Assembly (NCBI GenBank): GCA_030427705.1
Contig: JAUIBR010000001.1
Span: 248,001 to 312,000 of the forward strand
Direction: 5' to 3'
Length of the DNA: 64,000 nucleotides
Source of the DNA: a bacterium
Lineage (GTDB): Bacteria; Myxococcota_A; Bradymonadia; Bradymonadales; Bradymonadaceae
Positions 18,604 to 27,823 of this stretch are shown one piece after another; the stretch's first letter is position 1; every line of letters starts with the position of its first letter. The notes below the pieces were generated by a model. It had not been told where the DNA came from and did no database searches. It saw only the letters and a list, made by a program, of their open reading frames with translations. A program made the position numbers and the translations under genes.

Positions 18604-20055
18604 ATGAAACGAACCTATTTGCTCGTCGTATTGTTGTTTGCTGGGTGTATCGAATCTGCACCCGAGGTTGAATCCGGGAACAACGTCAACAACGTTAACA
18701 ACGTCAACAACGTCAACAATCTCAACAACATCAACAATCTCAACAACATCAACAATCTCAACAACGTCAACAACACAAACAACATCAACAATGTGGGCAC
18801 ACTTGCCATCAACGGGCCCCGAAGCGCTGATGTACATGAGGTCGTTGAGTTTCAAGCGCTGGCCCCTGGTGGGGATGACGCTCTCAGTGGCACCTGGAGT
18901 GGTGGCGGAACGGTGCTGTCGATTGATGAAACTGGCGTTGCGACTGTTGTCGGCGAGGGCAGCGTTCGAATCCGGTTTGACGCCGAAGATGGGCAATTTG
19001 GCGTTCTGGATTTTGAGGCTGACCTAACACCACGACAGATTGCCATGGGACAACGTCATCAGTGCATCTTGTCCCAACGTGACCGGGTTTATTGCTGGGG
19101 CGAGAACCCGAATCTTCAGCTCGGTCCAAGCATTTCAGCAAACATCGTGGATTCACCGATACCCGCAACACCGCTCGCGTCTGTTCAAGTTGAGGCGTAC
19201 GCCGTCGGCGCGTGTGCGACACTCACGAATGATAACATCTTGTGTTGGGGAGGTGGACTTTCAGAGATCACCATTAGTGCGAATCAGACAGGCGTGATGG
19301 ATATTGGGGATGGGTTTGGATGCTACATAAATGTTGGCGACGATTTGCACTGCTGGGGGGCAAACGACCTAGGCCAGTTGGGTCAACGAGCGGTCGGTAG
19401 CACAGAAATCACCCCACTTCTTGTGGAGGGTCTTGGCGAGAACGGTGTGCAAACTCTGGGCGTGAGCGAGGCGACGGCGTGCGCGATCACAGGAGGCAAC
19501 CAAGTCTTCTGTTGGGGAGACAACGAGTTTGGAGTCGCAGATCCAACAAATGATGCTTCCGTCAGCGCGACACCAGCCGCAGTAACAGACAACTGCAATA
19601 TGGTGGCCTTATCGGATTTCACAGGGACCTGCGCACTTGAAGGCAACAATTCGGTCACGGTGTGGGGATTCCGCGAGGAGATTGGATTACCAATCTCTGG
19701 AGACGCCCGCCCGGCGCTACCAACAGAACGGGCACTAGGGGGACAGGTTCGTCATCTTGCGGCCGCCGATAACCACACATGCGCCGTGTATGAATCGACA
19801 AATGAGTACTTCCTGGATTGTTGGGGGAATGGCAGTCAAGAAATCGGTGCGAACTCAGCAGGAACGGTCGTCAATGGAACACCGATACCCTTAGGTTCTA
19901 CTGCAGTCGCGCAGCTGGCCACCTCAAACCATGCGACCTGTGTTCTTCATACTGACAGCACCATTCAATGTATTGGAACCAACGAAGCTCGCACATTCGT
20001 AGGGTCCAATCTAAGCAGTACCGTCACACCCATCCAATTGGATCTGGTACCTTGA
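18604..20055 (+). CDS. Lipoprotein with NNX linker and RCC1-like beta-propeller
   Basis: 483 aa. Lipobox FAGC at about residue 15, then IESAPEVESG and an NNX repeat (V, L, I, T as X) to about residue 63. An Ig-like domain follows (GTWSGGGTVLSIDETGVATVVGEGSV), then about seven RCC1-type motifs (VYCWGENPNLQLG, ILCWGGG, LHCWGANDLGQLG, VFCWGDNEFG, LDCWGNG and others), enough for one propeller. It is probably a surface or periplasmic binding protein anchored to the outer membrane. Divergent from the DUF1592 gene, with a 256-bp shared upstream gap. Confidence 0.88.
   Translation: MKRTYLLVVLLFAGCIESAPEVESGNNVNNVNNVNNVNNLNNINNLNNINNLNNVNNTNNINNVGTLAINGPRSADVHEVVEFQALAPGGDDALSGTWSGGGTVLSIDETGVATVVGEGSVRIRFDAEDGQFGVLDFEADLTPRQIAMGQRHQCILSQRDRVYCWGENPNLQLGPSISANIVDSPIPATPLASVQVEAYAVGACATLTNDNILCWGGGLSEITISANQTGVMDIGDGFGCYINVGDDLHCWGANDLGQLGQRAVGSTEITPLLVEGLGENGVQTLGVSEATACAITGGNQVFCWGDNEFGVADPTNDASVSATPAAVTDNCNMVALSDFTGTCALEGNNSVTVWGFREEIGLPISGDARPALPTERALGGQVRHLAAADNHTCAVYESTNEYFLDCWGNGSQEIGANSAGTVVNGTPIPLGSTAVAQLATSNHATCVLHTDSTIQCIGTNEARTFVGSNLSSTVTPIQLDLVP
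18679..18792 (+). repeat. In-frame 9-bp repeat coding for NNX linker
   Basis: AACAACGTC and AACAACATC type units repeat in frame and give twelve or more NNX triplets directly after the lipoprotein signal of the RCC1 protein. Synonymous AAC/AAT changes are few, which suggests recent slippage. Confidence 0.9.
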
Positions 20056-20174
20056 TAACCGTTCACGACGCTATTCTACCGTTCATCTTTTTTTGAAACT
20101 TTAGATCACGTTTTCATGGTTACTCCTTCGCACGATTCGCATCTCAAGGGTGCGAGTAGTTTTAAGGAGTGCTC

Positions 20175-21482
20175 ATGCTAGCGGCCCAAAAGATGACAAA
20201 CGCCCGCCCTTCCAGCCGAATCCCCGGATTCTACAAGATGTCGATGGAAGAGCGCCTGCAGGTTCTCCAAGACGAGGGCGTCATCGATTCTGCAGATGCA
20301 GAGCTACTTCGGCAGACCGGGATCCCGGTCGATATCCCCAACCAGATGATCGAAAACGCGATTGGCGTGATGGCGCTGCCATTGGGCCTGGGATTGAACT
20401 TCGACGTTAATGGCCGCGAGTACATCGTGCCCATGGCGGTTGAGGAACCCAGCGTCATTGCCGCAGTCAGCCATGTGGCCAAGATCGTGCGCGGTTGCGG
20501 TGGATTTGACGCTGAGTACAGTGGTTCAAAGATGGTGGGGCAGATCCAGGTAGTCGGCTGCGACGACTTTGAAGCAGCGCAGATTGCGGTCTTGGAGGCC
20601 AAACCTGAGCTGGTTGCTCGAGCGAATGAGTTTGAGCCCGGCATGGTCGAACGTGGTGGCGGCGCATACGACGTGACCGTCCGACTCCTGGACAACGGCC
20701 AATTCCGCAAAATGTTGGTGGTCCACCTGCACGTCGATACCTGCGACGCCATGGGCGCGAACATGATTAACACCATGGCGGAAGGCATCGCGCACCGCAT
20801 CGAAGAGCTGACAGGCGGAACGGTCTTCCTGCGCATCCTATCGAACCTTTCGGACGAACGCGTGGCTCGCGCTACCTGCCGAATCCCATTCGACAAGCTT
20901 GGATGGCGCGGATTCACGGGCCAGGAAGTCGCTGAAGGTATCGAGCTCGCGAGCCAATTCGCGCAGGTCGACCCCTACCGCGCTACCACGCACAACAAGG
21001 GTATCATGAACGGCATCAGCTCCGTTTGCATCGCAACCGGCAACGACTGGCGAGCAATCGAAGCGGGCGCACACGCCTTTGCCGCTCAAAAATGGGGTCA
21101 GTACGGTCCGCTGGCTACGTGGCGAGTGGAAGACGGATGCCTTGTAGGTGAAATCGAAGTTCCAGTTGCCGTTGGAACGGTCGGTGGTCCAATCAAACTC
21201 CACCCCACGGTGCAGTTGGCTCACAAGATTCTGGACATCAGCGGTGCGGCTGAGCTGGCCGAAGTCATGGCTGCCGTTGGACTCGCCCAAAACATGGCGG
21301 CGCTCAAAGCATTGGCTACCGAGGGCATTCAGCGCGGACACATGTCACTGCACGCGCGCGCAGTCGCTGCAACGGCTGGAGCGACAGATGCAGAGCTCGA
21401 TTTCGTTGTGGAGCGGCTCAACGCTTGCGGTGAGGTGAAGGTCGAGCGTGCAGCCGAAATCCTGGCGGAGCTTCGCTCGTAG
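20175..21482 (+). CDS. mvaA: Hydroxymethylglutaryl-CoA reductase, class II (degradative type)
   Basis: 435 aa. AAGGAG five bases before the ATG decides this start over a GTG two codons upstream. It has the class II features: a short N-terminus without membrane segments, VEEPSVIAA (catalytic Glu), DAMGANMINTMAEG, NKGIMNGI (Lys), ATGNDWRAIEAGAHAFA (Asp) and RGHMSLHAR (His). It interconverts HMG-CoA and mevalonate, using NADH or NADPH. Class II enzymes serve either the mevalonate pathway or mevalonate breakdown. No other mevalonate gene is nearby, so the direction stays open. The lycopene cyclase at 26.7 kb shows isoprenoid products are made. Confidence 0.95.
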   Translation: MLAAQKMTNARPSSRIPGFYKMSMEERLQVLQDEGVIDSADAELLRQTGIPVDIPNQMIENAIGVMALPLGLGLNFDVNGREYIVPMAVEEPSVIAAVSHVAKIVRGCGGFDAEYSGSKMVGQIQVVGCDDFEAAQIAVLEAKPELVARANEFEPGMVERGGGAYDVTVRLLDNGQFRKMLVVHLHVDTCDAMGANMINTMAEGIAHRIEELTGGTVFLRILSNLSDERVARATCRIPFDKLGWRGFTGQEVAEGIELASQFAQVDPYRATTHNKGIMNGISSVCIATGNDWRAIEAGAHAFAAQKWGQYGPLATWRVEDGCLVGEIEVPVAVGTVGGPIKLHPTVQLAHKILDISGAAELAEVMAAVGLAQNMAALKALATEGIQRGHMSLHARAVAATAGATDAELDFVVERLNACGEVKVERAAEILAELRS

Positions 21483-21485
21483 CGC

Positions 21486-22262
21486 TTACTCGATGCGGCC
21501 TTCGTAGAACACATTGTTCTTTTCGAAGCCAAAGTTCGAATACATTTTGATGGCTGGGGTATTCGTCTCTTGGACGTTCAGAGCCACGAAGGACACGCTC
21601 TCGAAGAGCTCGTCTAGCAGGCGTCCGGTGCATGCGGTCGCCAAACCTTGGCCACGACGCTCAGGGTGGGTCACGAAGTTTCCGATAACAGCCACATCGT
21701 GCTCTTCGCTGAAGACATGGATTCCGGCGATACTGCTCAGTCCCAGCTCTTCATCACGAACGCCAAAATACAACCCGGTTTCAAGCTGGTAAGGCTCAAA
21801 GAAATTGTCTGGATAGTGCTGATAGAGGTCCATGATTGCTGCAGTATCGCGGTGTCCCAATCGCTCAACCTCAACATTCGAATTCTCAAGGTGTTCGTAG
21901 TTTGAACGCTCAAGCCCCATGCGAATCATGCGCTGGTGGCTTGCTGGCTCAAACGTGCCCTGGATTTCCGACATTTGCTCTTCCAACAGGTGGAAGTGAT
22001 AGCGGTCGGGAAGCTCGGGCGAGCACTCTTTAATCATGCGGTCGAAGTTCTCGGACGGGCCTACGACAAAGACGACAGGAAGCGAAAGCCCGATATAAAG
22101 CAAGCAAACGCTCTCAAGCTCCCCGTCTTTTCGCATGCCGAACCACCGGCAAAACTGCCAGTACTGCGGATCGAGGTTTCCCAAAAGATAGGCATTCGCA
22201 AGCCGGTCCCGCATCAAGAACTGACGTAACTCGTCTCGATCGCTGAGTTTTTCGACTGGCAT
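21486..22262 (-). CDS. GNAT family N-acetyltransferase
   Basis: 258 aa from ATG 22262, chosen because AGGAG lies five bases upstream; the frame is open to 22424 without such a site. The N-terminal half (about 1-125) is a degenerate GNAT-like domain. The C-terminal half has the acetyl-CoA loop VIGNFVTHPERRGQGLATACTGRL and the late motif FVALNVQETNTPAIKMYSNFGFEKNN. A tandem GNAT fold is likely. Substrate unknown. It converges on the HMG-CoA reductase gene with a three-base gap. Confidence 0.85.
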   Translation of the reverse strand: MPVEKLSDRDELRQFLMRDRLANAYLLGNLDPQYWQFCRWFGMRKDGELESVCLLYIGLSLPVVFVVGPSENFDRMIKECSPELPDRYHFHLLEEQMSEIQGTFEPASHQRMIRMGLERSNYEHLENSNVEVERLGHRDTAAIMDLYQHYPDNFFEPYQLETGLYFGVRDEELGLSSIAGIHVFSEEHDVAVIGNFVTHPERRGQGLATACTGRLLDELFESVSFVALNVQETNTPAIKMYSNFGFEKNNVFYEGRIE

Positions 22263-22436
22263 GTGGGCTCCTGACAACACCAATACGGCGTTTGACTCTA
22301 CTGCGCCTGTGATCCCCTCAATCATCTCATTCCCCTTCGGCGTTGGGCCAATCCCCGAACTTCCGCCGCTTGCAATTTTGATTGACGAATCAGTGTACAC
22401 AACTGTGTGTGTGATGCGCAACACCCGTTCAGGATT

Positions 22437-23939
22437 CTAAGGATCTTCACTTGTGGGTAAACGTGGCGTCACGTAGTTCGCAAGCGCTTCGAGCACCTGA
22501 TAGTAGCGTATCGTCTGAACCTGTACGATGACGTGGATGACGCCATTGCTCGCCAACATCGAAGACCTGTCGCCGTCTTCGTTTTCTAACCACAAAATCT
22601 CATCCCCACCCTCAATAGTTATCTGCGAGGCATCGATAAACTCGGGTTGCGCGCGAAGCTCGAGCCCCTTTGCTTTAAAGGGTGCCGAGAATGTTGGAAC
22701 GGTCTCCCCAACGGTGATTTCTTCGCCATCCACCGTGAGTTTGAATTCTGGCCAGTGCCGTCGAATCATCTCAAGTTGAGTTTGTGTGATCTTTGATGGA
22801 TCAACGACGATAAATACAGGGCCCCCATTGTCCAATACCGTCTGGATACTAGCGATGTCATCGTCGTCAGCGAACCCATCTGGCTCAATCAACATCAGTC
22901 CGCTGGGGGTCTGGTCGGGGGCGCGCAACCCAAGACTTGTCCAAAAGTTATCCTGACGACCGAAATCATAGAGAAATGTCGTGTGACCGTTGGCATAGAA
23001 CTTAACTTCGTCGTTTTGGCGATAGTCGATGTGCATCACCGGCACAGGAGGCGCTTCGTTTCGCAGTGGGTCAATATCGTCCGCCCCAGCTGCCCATTGG
23101 AAGATATTGAGCCACAACTTTCGGTTATCCGCCCAACCGCCAAAGGCATTGCCGAATGTGTTCTGGTCACCAATCACGACCACGCGGCCCTCACCGTACT
23201 CAACGGCGTTTAACACGCTGCTACTCTCGGTTTCTTCGTCTTCATCCTGGCTGAAGTTCGCCCAGTAGCTCGGTGGATTCGACTCATCCCAGAAGTCGCG
23301 AAACCCATCTTCTGAAGTACGAGCCAGACTGCCGGGCCCCAGAATTGGTCCGGCCGCGAACATTCCGATGTTTTGAATGCCTTCGGTAACCGGATGTTGA
23401 GTCAATCGAGTCAAATTTAGCCAGTGGTGCTGTTTGACCGTGTTTGGCGGATAATCGCATGCCAACTCTGGCGGTAGATCCCAACCATACGGATCTAACA
23501 ACGGTTGGGTGACATCAGAGCTCTTATAAACGTTTGTGTGGTCAACGATGACAACAAGCCCCCCACCGTTTGTCACAAACTGGTCGACAGCAGCTAGTTC
23601 AGTCGCAGCCCACCGGGGCTTGTCTTTGTCCATGAGGTTTACGAACAGCACATCAACTTCATTGAGGGTCTCGGGGGTGATTGGACCATTCGTGACCCTT
23701 TGATGTCCGACGTTGAGATGCCGCAGATACTCGAAAGCCTTCGAATACCCGTTGCTATTGTCGTAATTCATCTTCGAAAAGGTGTGCTTGATTGTTGAGT
23801 TCTGGCGCGTCGAATGGATGTTGTCCTCCAACACATTGAAGACTGTGCCTTCATCGTAAGGCTCCACCTGAGGTTCATCGCTGCAAGAAAGCACCCCCAA
23901 CACAATCAACAAAATCCATCGAAACTTTCGCATACGCAT
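22437..23939 (-). CDS. DUF4350/GATase-like lipoprotein
   Basis: 500 aa. Lipobox LGVLSC at about residue 19 followed by SDEPQVEP. Residues about 30-290 resemble the DUF4350 / GldG-like glutamine-amidotransferase fold: VDVLFVNLMDKDKPRWAATELAAVDQFVTNGGGLVVIVDH, and later GRVVVIGDQNTFGN. A second Rossmann-like part lies at about 340-400 (LMLIEPDGFADDDDIASIQTVLDNGGPVFIVVDP). No catalytic Cys is obvious, so a binding role is more likely than an enzyme. Minus-strand neighbours are an NtrC regulator and a hypothetical gene. Confidence 0.65.
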   Translation of the reverse strand: MRMRKFRWILLIVLGVLSCSDEPQVEPYDEGTVFNVLEDNIHSTRQNSTIKHTFSKMNYDNSNGYSKAFEYLRHLNVGHQRVTNGPITPETLNEVDVLFVNLMDKDKPRWAATELAAVDQFVTNGGGLVVIVDHTNVYKSSDVTQPLLDPYGWDLPPELACDYPPNTVKQHHWLNLTRLTQHPVTEGIQNIGMFAAGPILGPGSLARTSEDGFRDFWDESNPPSYWANFSQDEDEETESSSVLNAVEYGEGRVVVIGDQNTFGNAFGGWADNRKLWLNIFQWAAGADDIDPLRNEAPPVPVMHIDYRQNDEVKFYANGHTTFLYDFGRQDNFWTSLGLRAPDQTPSGLMLIEPDGFADDDDIASIQTVLDNGGPVFIVVDPSKITQTQLEMIRRHWPEFKLTVDGEEITVGETVPTFSAPFKAKGLELRAQPEFIDASQITIEGGDEILWLENEDGDRSSMLASNGVIHVIVQVQTIRYYQVLEALANYVTPRLPTSEDP

Positions 23940-24012
23940 TTTCGTAACTCGCTTCTAATTCTGCCCCAATGTATTCAGTCTGGGATCTATTACAAATGGG
24001 CTTGTAACCGCC

Positions 24013-24600
24013 TCATTGGCCGTCATCTCGGACGAGCACGAACCACGCGTTCATCTCTTTCTTTTTATAGGCCCGCCCAATCGTGATGTGGTCGCTAACC
24101 TTGCGCATTTTGTCCACCATCCCGGCATATACCAGGTAGCCCAGCCGGGTGCGGTTGGTCATCAAAGGCGGCCATTCATCCGGCTTCTCGGTCGGCTCAC
24201 GCGTGTAGTCGATGTAAAGCTCGCCGGACTCGTCCTCGTAGGCTTCGTAATACCCTGGCGTCGTGAACGGCCAGTGCCAGTTGTGGTTATACCCAATCAG
24301 AAATGGCTTGCTGGGATCTGACGGACGACAGAACCGCTTTTCGAAGTGGCGGAACGCGGGCAGTGTGTTGGTTCCGACGTGGATAACCTCTTTCAAAGGC
24401 TCGTCCGTCGGAACCATCTGGTCGATAGTCACTGCGCGGCCTTTCGTCGCGTCGAAGATCTTCTTCTGAAGCTTGCCACTCCAAAGCCGCGTCGCCGCGA
24501 CACGTTCTTCATGCGTCGCCGCGTCGCACGCCGCTTCGAGCGCATCGACATCGATTGGGTCTGCTTTGACCAACTGCGTTATCGTGTCAACATTTGACAT
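24013..24600 (-). CDS. Hypothetical protein, coupled to the NtrC-type regulator
   Basis: 195 aa, no signal peptide and no membrane segment. I recognise no family. Visible points are a helical N-terminus (about 1-60) and a mixed region with aromatic-rich strands (FLIGYNHNWHWPFTTPGYYEAYEDESGELYIDYTREPTEKPDEWPPL) and a basic C-terminus. Its ATG shares one base with the stop of the regulator gene (TAATG), so it is translated with it and may act in the same response. Confidence 0.7.
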   Translation of the reverse strand: MSNVDTITQLVKADPIDVDALEAACDAATHEERVAATRLWSGKLQKKIFDATKGRAVTIDQMVPTDEPLKEVIHVGTNTLPAFRHFEKRFCRPSDPSKPFLIGYNHNWHWPFTTPGYYEAYEDESGELYIDYTREPTEKPDEWPPLMTNRTRLGYLVYAGMVDKMRKVSDHITIGRAYKKKEMNAWFVLVRDDGQ

Positions 24601-25958
24601 TAATCTTCATCCAGTTTGAGACGCTTTACTTTTTCGACCAGCGTCGTGCGGTTCAGGCCCAGTAGGCGCGCTGCTTGTGCCTTGTTTCCATCGGCTTTCT
24701 GCAACGCTTGTTTAAGAAGGTTTGTCTCAAGTTTCGAGAGCGCCTCCGCCATATCCATACCCTCGCTTGGAACATAGAGTCCCATCTGCGGAGGTGGTGG
24801 ATGGTCGCCAAAGAAGCGCTCGGGCAGGTCTTCGAGCTCTACGAAACCAACGCGTTTCAAGATGGCGACTCGCTCCATAATATTCTGGAGTTCGCGCACA
24901 TTTCCTGGCCATTCGTAGTTTTGCATGACCTTGAGTGTCTCTCGCGTCACTCCGCTTAGCTGCGTCTGATTCACGCGATTTTGTTCGGCCATGAACGCAT
25001 CAATGAGTACCGGGATATCCGTCGGTCGCTCGCGAAGCGGTGGAATATGCATAGGCAGAACACTCAAGCGATAGAACAGGTCTTCGCGGAACGTGCCTTC
25101 CTTAACTTCGTTTTCAAGATTTCGGTTCGTCGCCGCGACGACTCGGAAATCCACCGCTTTGGGCTTCGTCGAACCCACGGGCGTGACCATCTTATCCTGC
25201 AACACACGCAGCAGCTTCACCTGCATTTGCAGCGGCATCTCGCCGATTTCGTCCAAGAAGATGGTGCCACCGTCGGCCGCCTGGAATTGACCGTCGCGGT
25301 CGGCATGGGCTCCGGTGAATGCGCCTTTCACGTAACCAAAGAGCTCGCTTTCCAAGAGCTGGTCAGGGATTGCGGCGCAGTTAACTGGAATGAAAGGCCC
25401 GTCCGCACGTGGGCTCAAGTTGTGAATCGTGCGGGCAAACAGCTCCTTTCCCGTGCCGCTTTCGCCAGTAACCAACACCGGAGCATCGGATTTCGCAATC
25501 TGCGGAATCACATCCAACATGGTGTTGAGTGGCGAATCGTGGCTTCGAATAAGCAGATCCCGTGGATCGCCTTTGATCGGCGCACCACCTAGCGGCACCG
25601 CGCGTTCAATAGCCCCAAGAACTGCGTTGTGAACGTTGTCGCCTTTATTCTCAATGACGGTGAACGCGCCCAATCGCATCGCATCGACGGTGGTCGAGAC
25701 ATCGCTGTCGCGAACGACGGCGACCACAGGAATCGGGGGCATCACGCCAAACGACGCCAAGAAATCACGAACACAGTCACCCAAATCACCATCAGAAACG
25801 ACGGCACACGACACATCGTCGGATTGCGAACGGGTGGCCCCGGGATGGGCTTCGTGAATCAGCTCCACCGACCAGCCAATATCCTTTAGGTCGGCGGTGA
25901 TGGGTTCCCAGATGAGGTCGTCAGCGCTGACGATGAGGATAGTACGGCGAGTAGACAT
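24600..25958 (-). CDS. Sigma-54-dependent response regulator (NtrC family)
   Basis: 452 aa. N-terminal receiver-like domain (1-120): acidic pair Asp13/Asp14, candidate phosphoacceptor Asp56 and Lys105 are present, but the usual Thr/Ser switch residue is not obvious. The central AAA+ domain has Walker A GESGTGKE (165-172), the sigma-54 loop GAFTGA (212-217) and Walker B GTIFLDEIGE (231-240). The C-terminal Fis-type helix-turn-helix is GNKAQAARLLGLNRTTLVEKVKRL. No histidine kinase gene is adjacent. It should activate sigma-54 promoters; the targets are not visible. Confidence 0.93.
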   Translation of the reverse strand: MSTRRTILIVSADDLIWEPITADLKDIGWSVELIHEAHPGATRSQSDDVSCAVVSDGDLGDCVRDFLASFGVMPPIPVVAVVRDSDVSTTVDAMRLGAFTVIENKGDNVHNAVLGAIERAVPLGGAPIKGDPRDLLIRSHDSPLNTMLDVIPQIAKSDAPVLVTGESGTGKELFARTIHNLSPRADGPFIPVNCAAIPDQLLESELFGYVKGAFTGAHADRDGQFQAADGGTIFLDEIGEMPLQMQVKLLRVLQDKMVTPVGSTKPKAVDFRVVAATNRNLENEVKEGTFREDLFYRLSVLPMHIPPLRERPTDIPVLIDAFMAEQNRVNQTQLSGVTRETLKVMQNYEWPGNVRELQNIMERVAILKRVGFVELEDLPERFFGDHPPPPQMGLYVPSEGMDMAEALSKLETNLLKQALQKADGNKAQAARLLGLNRTTLVEKVKRLKLDED

Positions 25959-26021
25959 CTAGCTCGAAACAGTAAGGGACCGGGATAATCGGCCATATCG
26001 GCCTCGGGCGTCAAGCGCAGG

Positions 26022-26627
26022 CTATCGATCGAAATAGTTGGGACATGGCTCGGGGCCGCCTTGTGATTGTGTCCAGCCTTCCCCAACGAGTCCATTCTCG
26101 GTCTGGACAATCACTCCGGTTGTGTCGTCAATCTCTTGCCATGCGAAGACACCGGGGCAGCCGTTCAGGCATGGATTGCCGCTCAATGCATAACATGCGG
26201 TCGTGGTTTCAAACGTACACGTGCCGTCGGTTCCAATGGTGTACGCCTCTGCATTGAGATCGAACCGGCAGCCCACAGGACAGTCGGCTTGTTCGGCATC
26301 AAACGGGCAATCGGGATACTCGATGGGGTCCTGGCAGGTGACGTTTCCGTCGCCTGTTGAACGACAGACTTGGTCACCCTCGCAATCCGCGTTGCTCTCG
26401 CAGAACGGGGTGCAGACAAGAAGTGGAATCCCCGTGTCTTCGTCGTTACCGATTTGAAAACAGAACTCGCCTTCCGGGCAGTTAGCGGTCAATTGCAGGG
26501 TGTCTTCGTCGACCTGACACCGAGGATCGCCGCCATTATTGGCATTGTTAGCGTTGTTGGACTTGGAATCCGCGTCCGAACAGCCAATTGCCAGAAGCGA
26601 GACCAGAAGGATGATTACGTAATGCAT
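26022..26627 (-). CDS. Cys-rich lipoprotein with short NNX linker
   Basis: 201 aa from ATG 26627; the longer open frame upstream has no signal peptide, while this start gives one with lipobox LLAIGC. After the Cys come SDADSKS and NNANNANNGG. The body holds about 14 Cys in pairs (CQVDEDTLQLTANCPEGEFCF, CTPFCESNADCEGDQVC, CPVGC), as in small disulfide-knotted proteins of the Dickkopf/EGF-like type common in myxobacterial lipoproteins. Function unknown. Confidence 0.78.
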   Translation of the reverse strand: MHYVIILLVSLLAIGCSDADSKSNNANNANNGGDPRCQVDEDTLQLTANCPEGEFCFQIGNDEDTGIPLLVCTPFCESNADCEGDQVCRSTGDGNVTCQDPIEYPDCPFDAEQADCPVGCRFDLNAEAYTIGTDGTCTFETTTACYALSGNPCLNGCPGVFAWQEIDDTTGVIVQTENGLVGEGWTQSQGGPEPCPNYFDR

Positions 26628-26704
26628 TGGGTAACTCGTTGAAGTTTCGTGACAATGTAAATCGAAATCAATCGAAATGGTAGAACGCTCGAAGGAGTTC
26701 TTCG

Positions 26705-27823
26705 TTAGCCCAGAAACGCTCGGCGCAAGCGGCCAAGCTGACCATCTGCCATGATGGATTTCGCAAGTTCGGCTTTGAGGTCGAATCCCACTGAGGAAAA
26801 GACGCGCATCATCGTGGTGGCAACTTCGCTGACGGTCAGCGTGGCGCCCAAATAGCCGCGCCATTTGTCTTCGGGAAGTTCGAAGAACGCGTCGAAGAAA
26901 CGGTGGGTCTGGTCTTGGGTCATTCCAAGCAACGATTCGAGCCCAAACTGGTAGAGCTCACGGGTTGCCCGACGTTCAGCGGGCCAGACGGCATCCCATG
27001 CTGTTTCAGGATTGTCGAGGTTGGCCAGAATCGCCCCAGCTACTGCTGGCGCGGCGTTCAACGAGCGTGCGACTGAGTATCCTGTTGCCGGATGCACGTA
27101 GCTTGCGGCAGCACCAAAGCCAATGACCTTCTGCGGGTCAGGGATGTGGTCGCCCATCGGGATGACGCAGCGCTCTTCTTCGTAGGTCTTGAGGATCGTC
27201 ACGTTTCGGCTGGCCATCCGGGCGTAGAGCCGTTCGCGCAACGCTTTGATGGGCACGGCCGGCCGTGCGACGAGCACGGTTTCTTCCAAGAACCAGCGGC
27301 CATCCGGGAGTCGCATTGCGTACAGAAACGTCGCCGGACCGTCCCAATCGTCGAAGGTCCGAAAGTCCATCAGGGCCGCATCGTGGCCATCTATCGGCTC
27401 GCCGTCGACATCAGCAATGATTCCATAGGCGGTTTGGAAACCAACGTCTGCTTGCGGGCGACTGACCAAAAGTGGGTTGAAACCCGTGCAATCGACGACG
27501 ACATCCACATCGACGATGTCCTCGAGTTTAACCTCGTCCAGGCTGCGCCTTGCCTTGAGTGGGTCCAAGCGCAGCTTGAGTTTCTCTGGGTCAACTCGGC
27601 CATACATGCGGTCAAGCTCGACGATGCCAGAGTCAGTCGCAAAGATGGGGTGCGACCAAACCGCTTCGAAGATGTCGCGGTAGTCGGTCTCGTCTACCCA
27701 AAAGCCATACGTGTTTGGCCATTCGTCAGGGCCATGCAAAACGACGCTCGCGTTTCGTTTCGCCAGCTCATGCGTGATGGCGCGACCCGCGGGCCCTGCC
27801 CCTACGACGGCGATTTCGCCCAT
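26705..27823 (-). CDS. Lycopene cyclase, CrtL/CrtY flavoprotein type
   Basis: 372 aa from ATG 27823. N-terminal Rossmann motif VVGAGPAGRAITHELAKR; then DCTGFNPLL; then GDHIPDPQKVIGFGAAASYVHPATGYSVARSLNAAP, the cyclase motif near the C-terminal third (FGAAA..VHPATGYS). It forms beta or epsilon rings on lycopene, using NAD(P)H-reduced FAD as a non-redox cofactor. The ATG shares one base with the stop of the adenosyltransferase gene (TAATG). No crtE, crtB or crtI is in the window, so the rest of the pathway is elsewhere. Coupling to a B12 gene is unusual. Confidence 0.88.
   Translation of the reverse strand: MGEIAVVGAGPAGRAITHELAKRNASVVLHGPDEWPNTYGFWVDETDYRDIFEAVWSHPIFATDSGIVELDRMYGRVDPEKLKLRLDPLKARRSLDEVKLEDIVDVDVVVDCTGFNPLLVSRPQADVGFQTAYGIIADVDGEPIDGHDAALMDFRTFDDWDGPATFLYAMRLPDGRWFLEETVLVARPAVPIKALRERLYARMASRNVTILKTYEEERCVIPMGDHIPDPQKVIGFGAAASYVHPATGYSVARSLNAAPAVAGAILANLDNPETAWDAVWPAERRATRELYQFGLESLLGMTQDQTHRFFDAFFELPEDKWRGYLGATLTVSEVATTMMRVFSSVGFDLKAELAKSIMADGQLGRLRRAFLG

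Noticed and set aside
22263-22424. N-terminal extension of the GNAT protein
   Set aside because: No family similarity, and a strong ribosome site (AGGAG) precedes the inner ATG at 22262.
24600-25958. Receiver domain of the NtrC-type protein as fully degenerate
   Set aside because: Asp13/Asp14, Asp56 and Lys105 are present; only the Thr/Ser switch is unclear, so loss of phosphorylation cannot be claimed.
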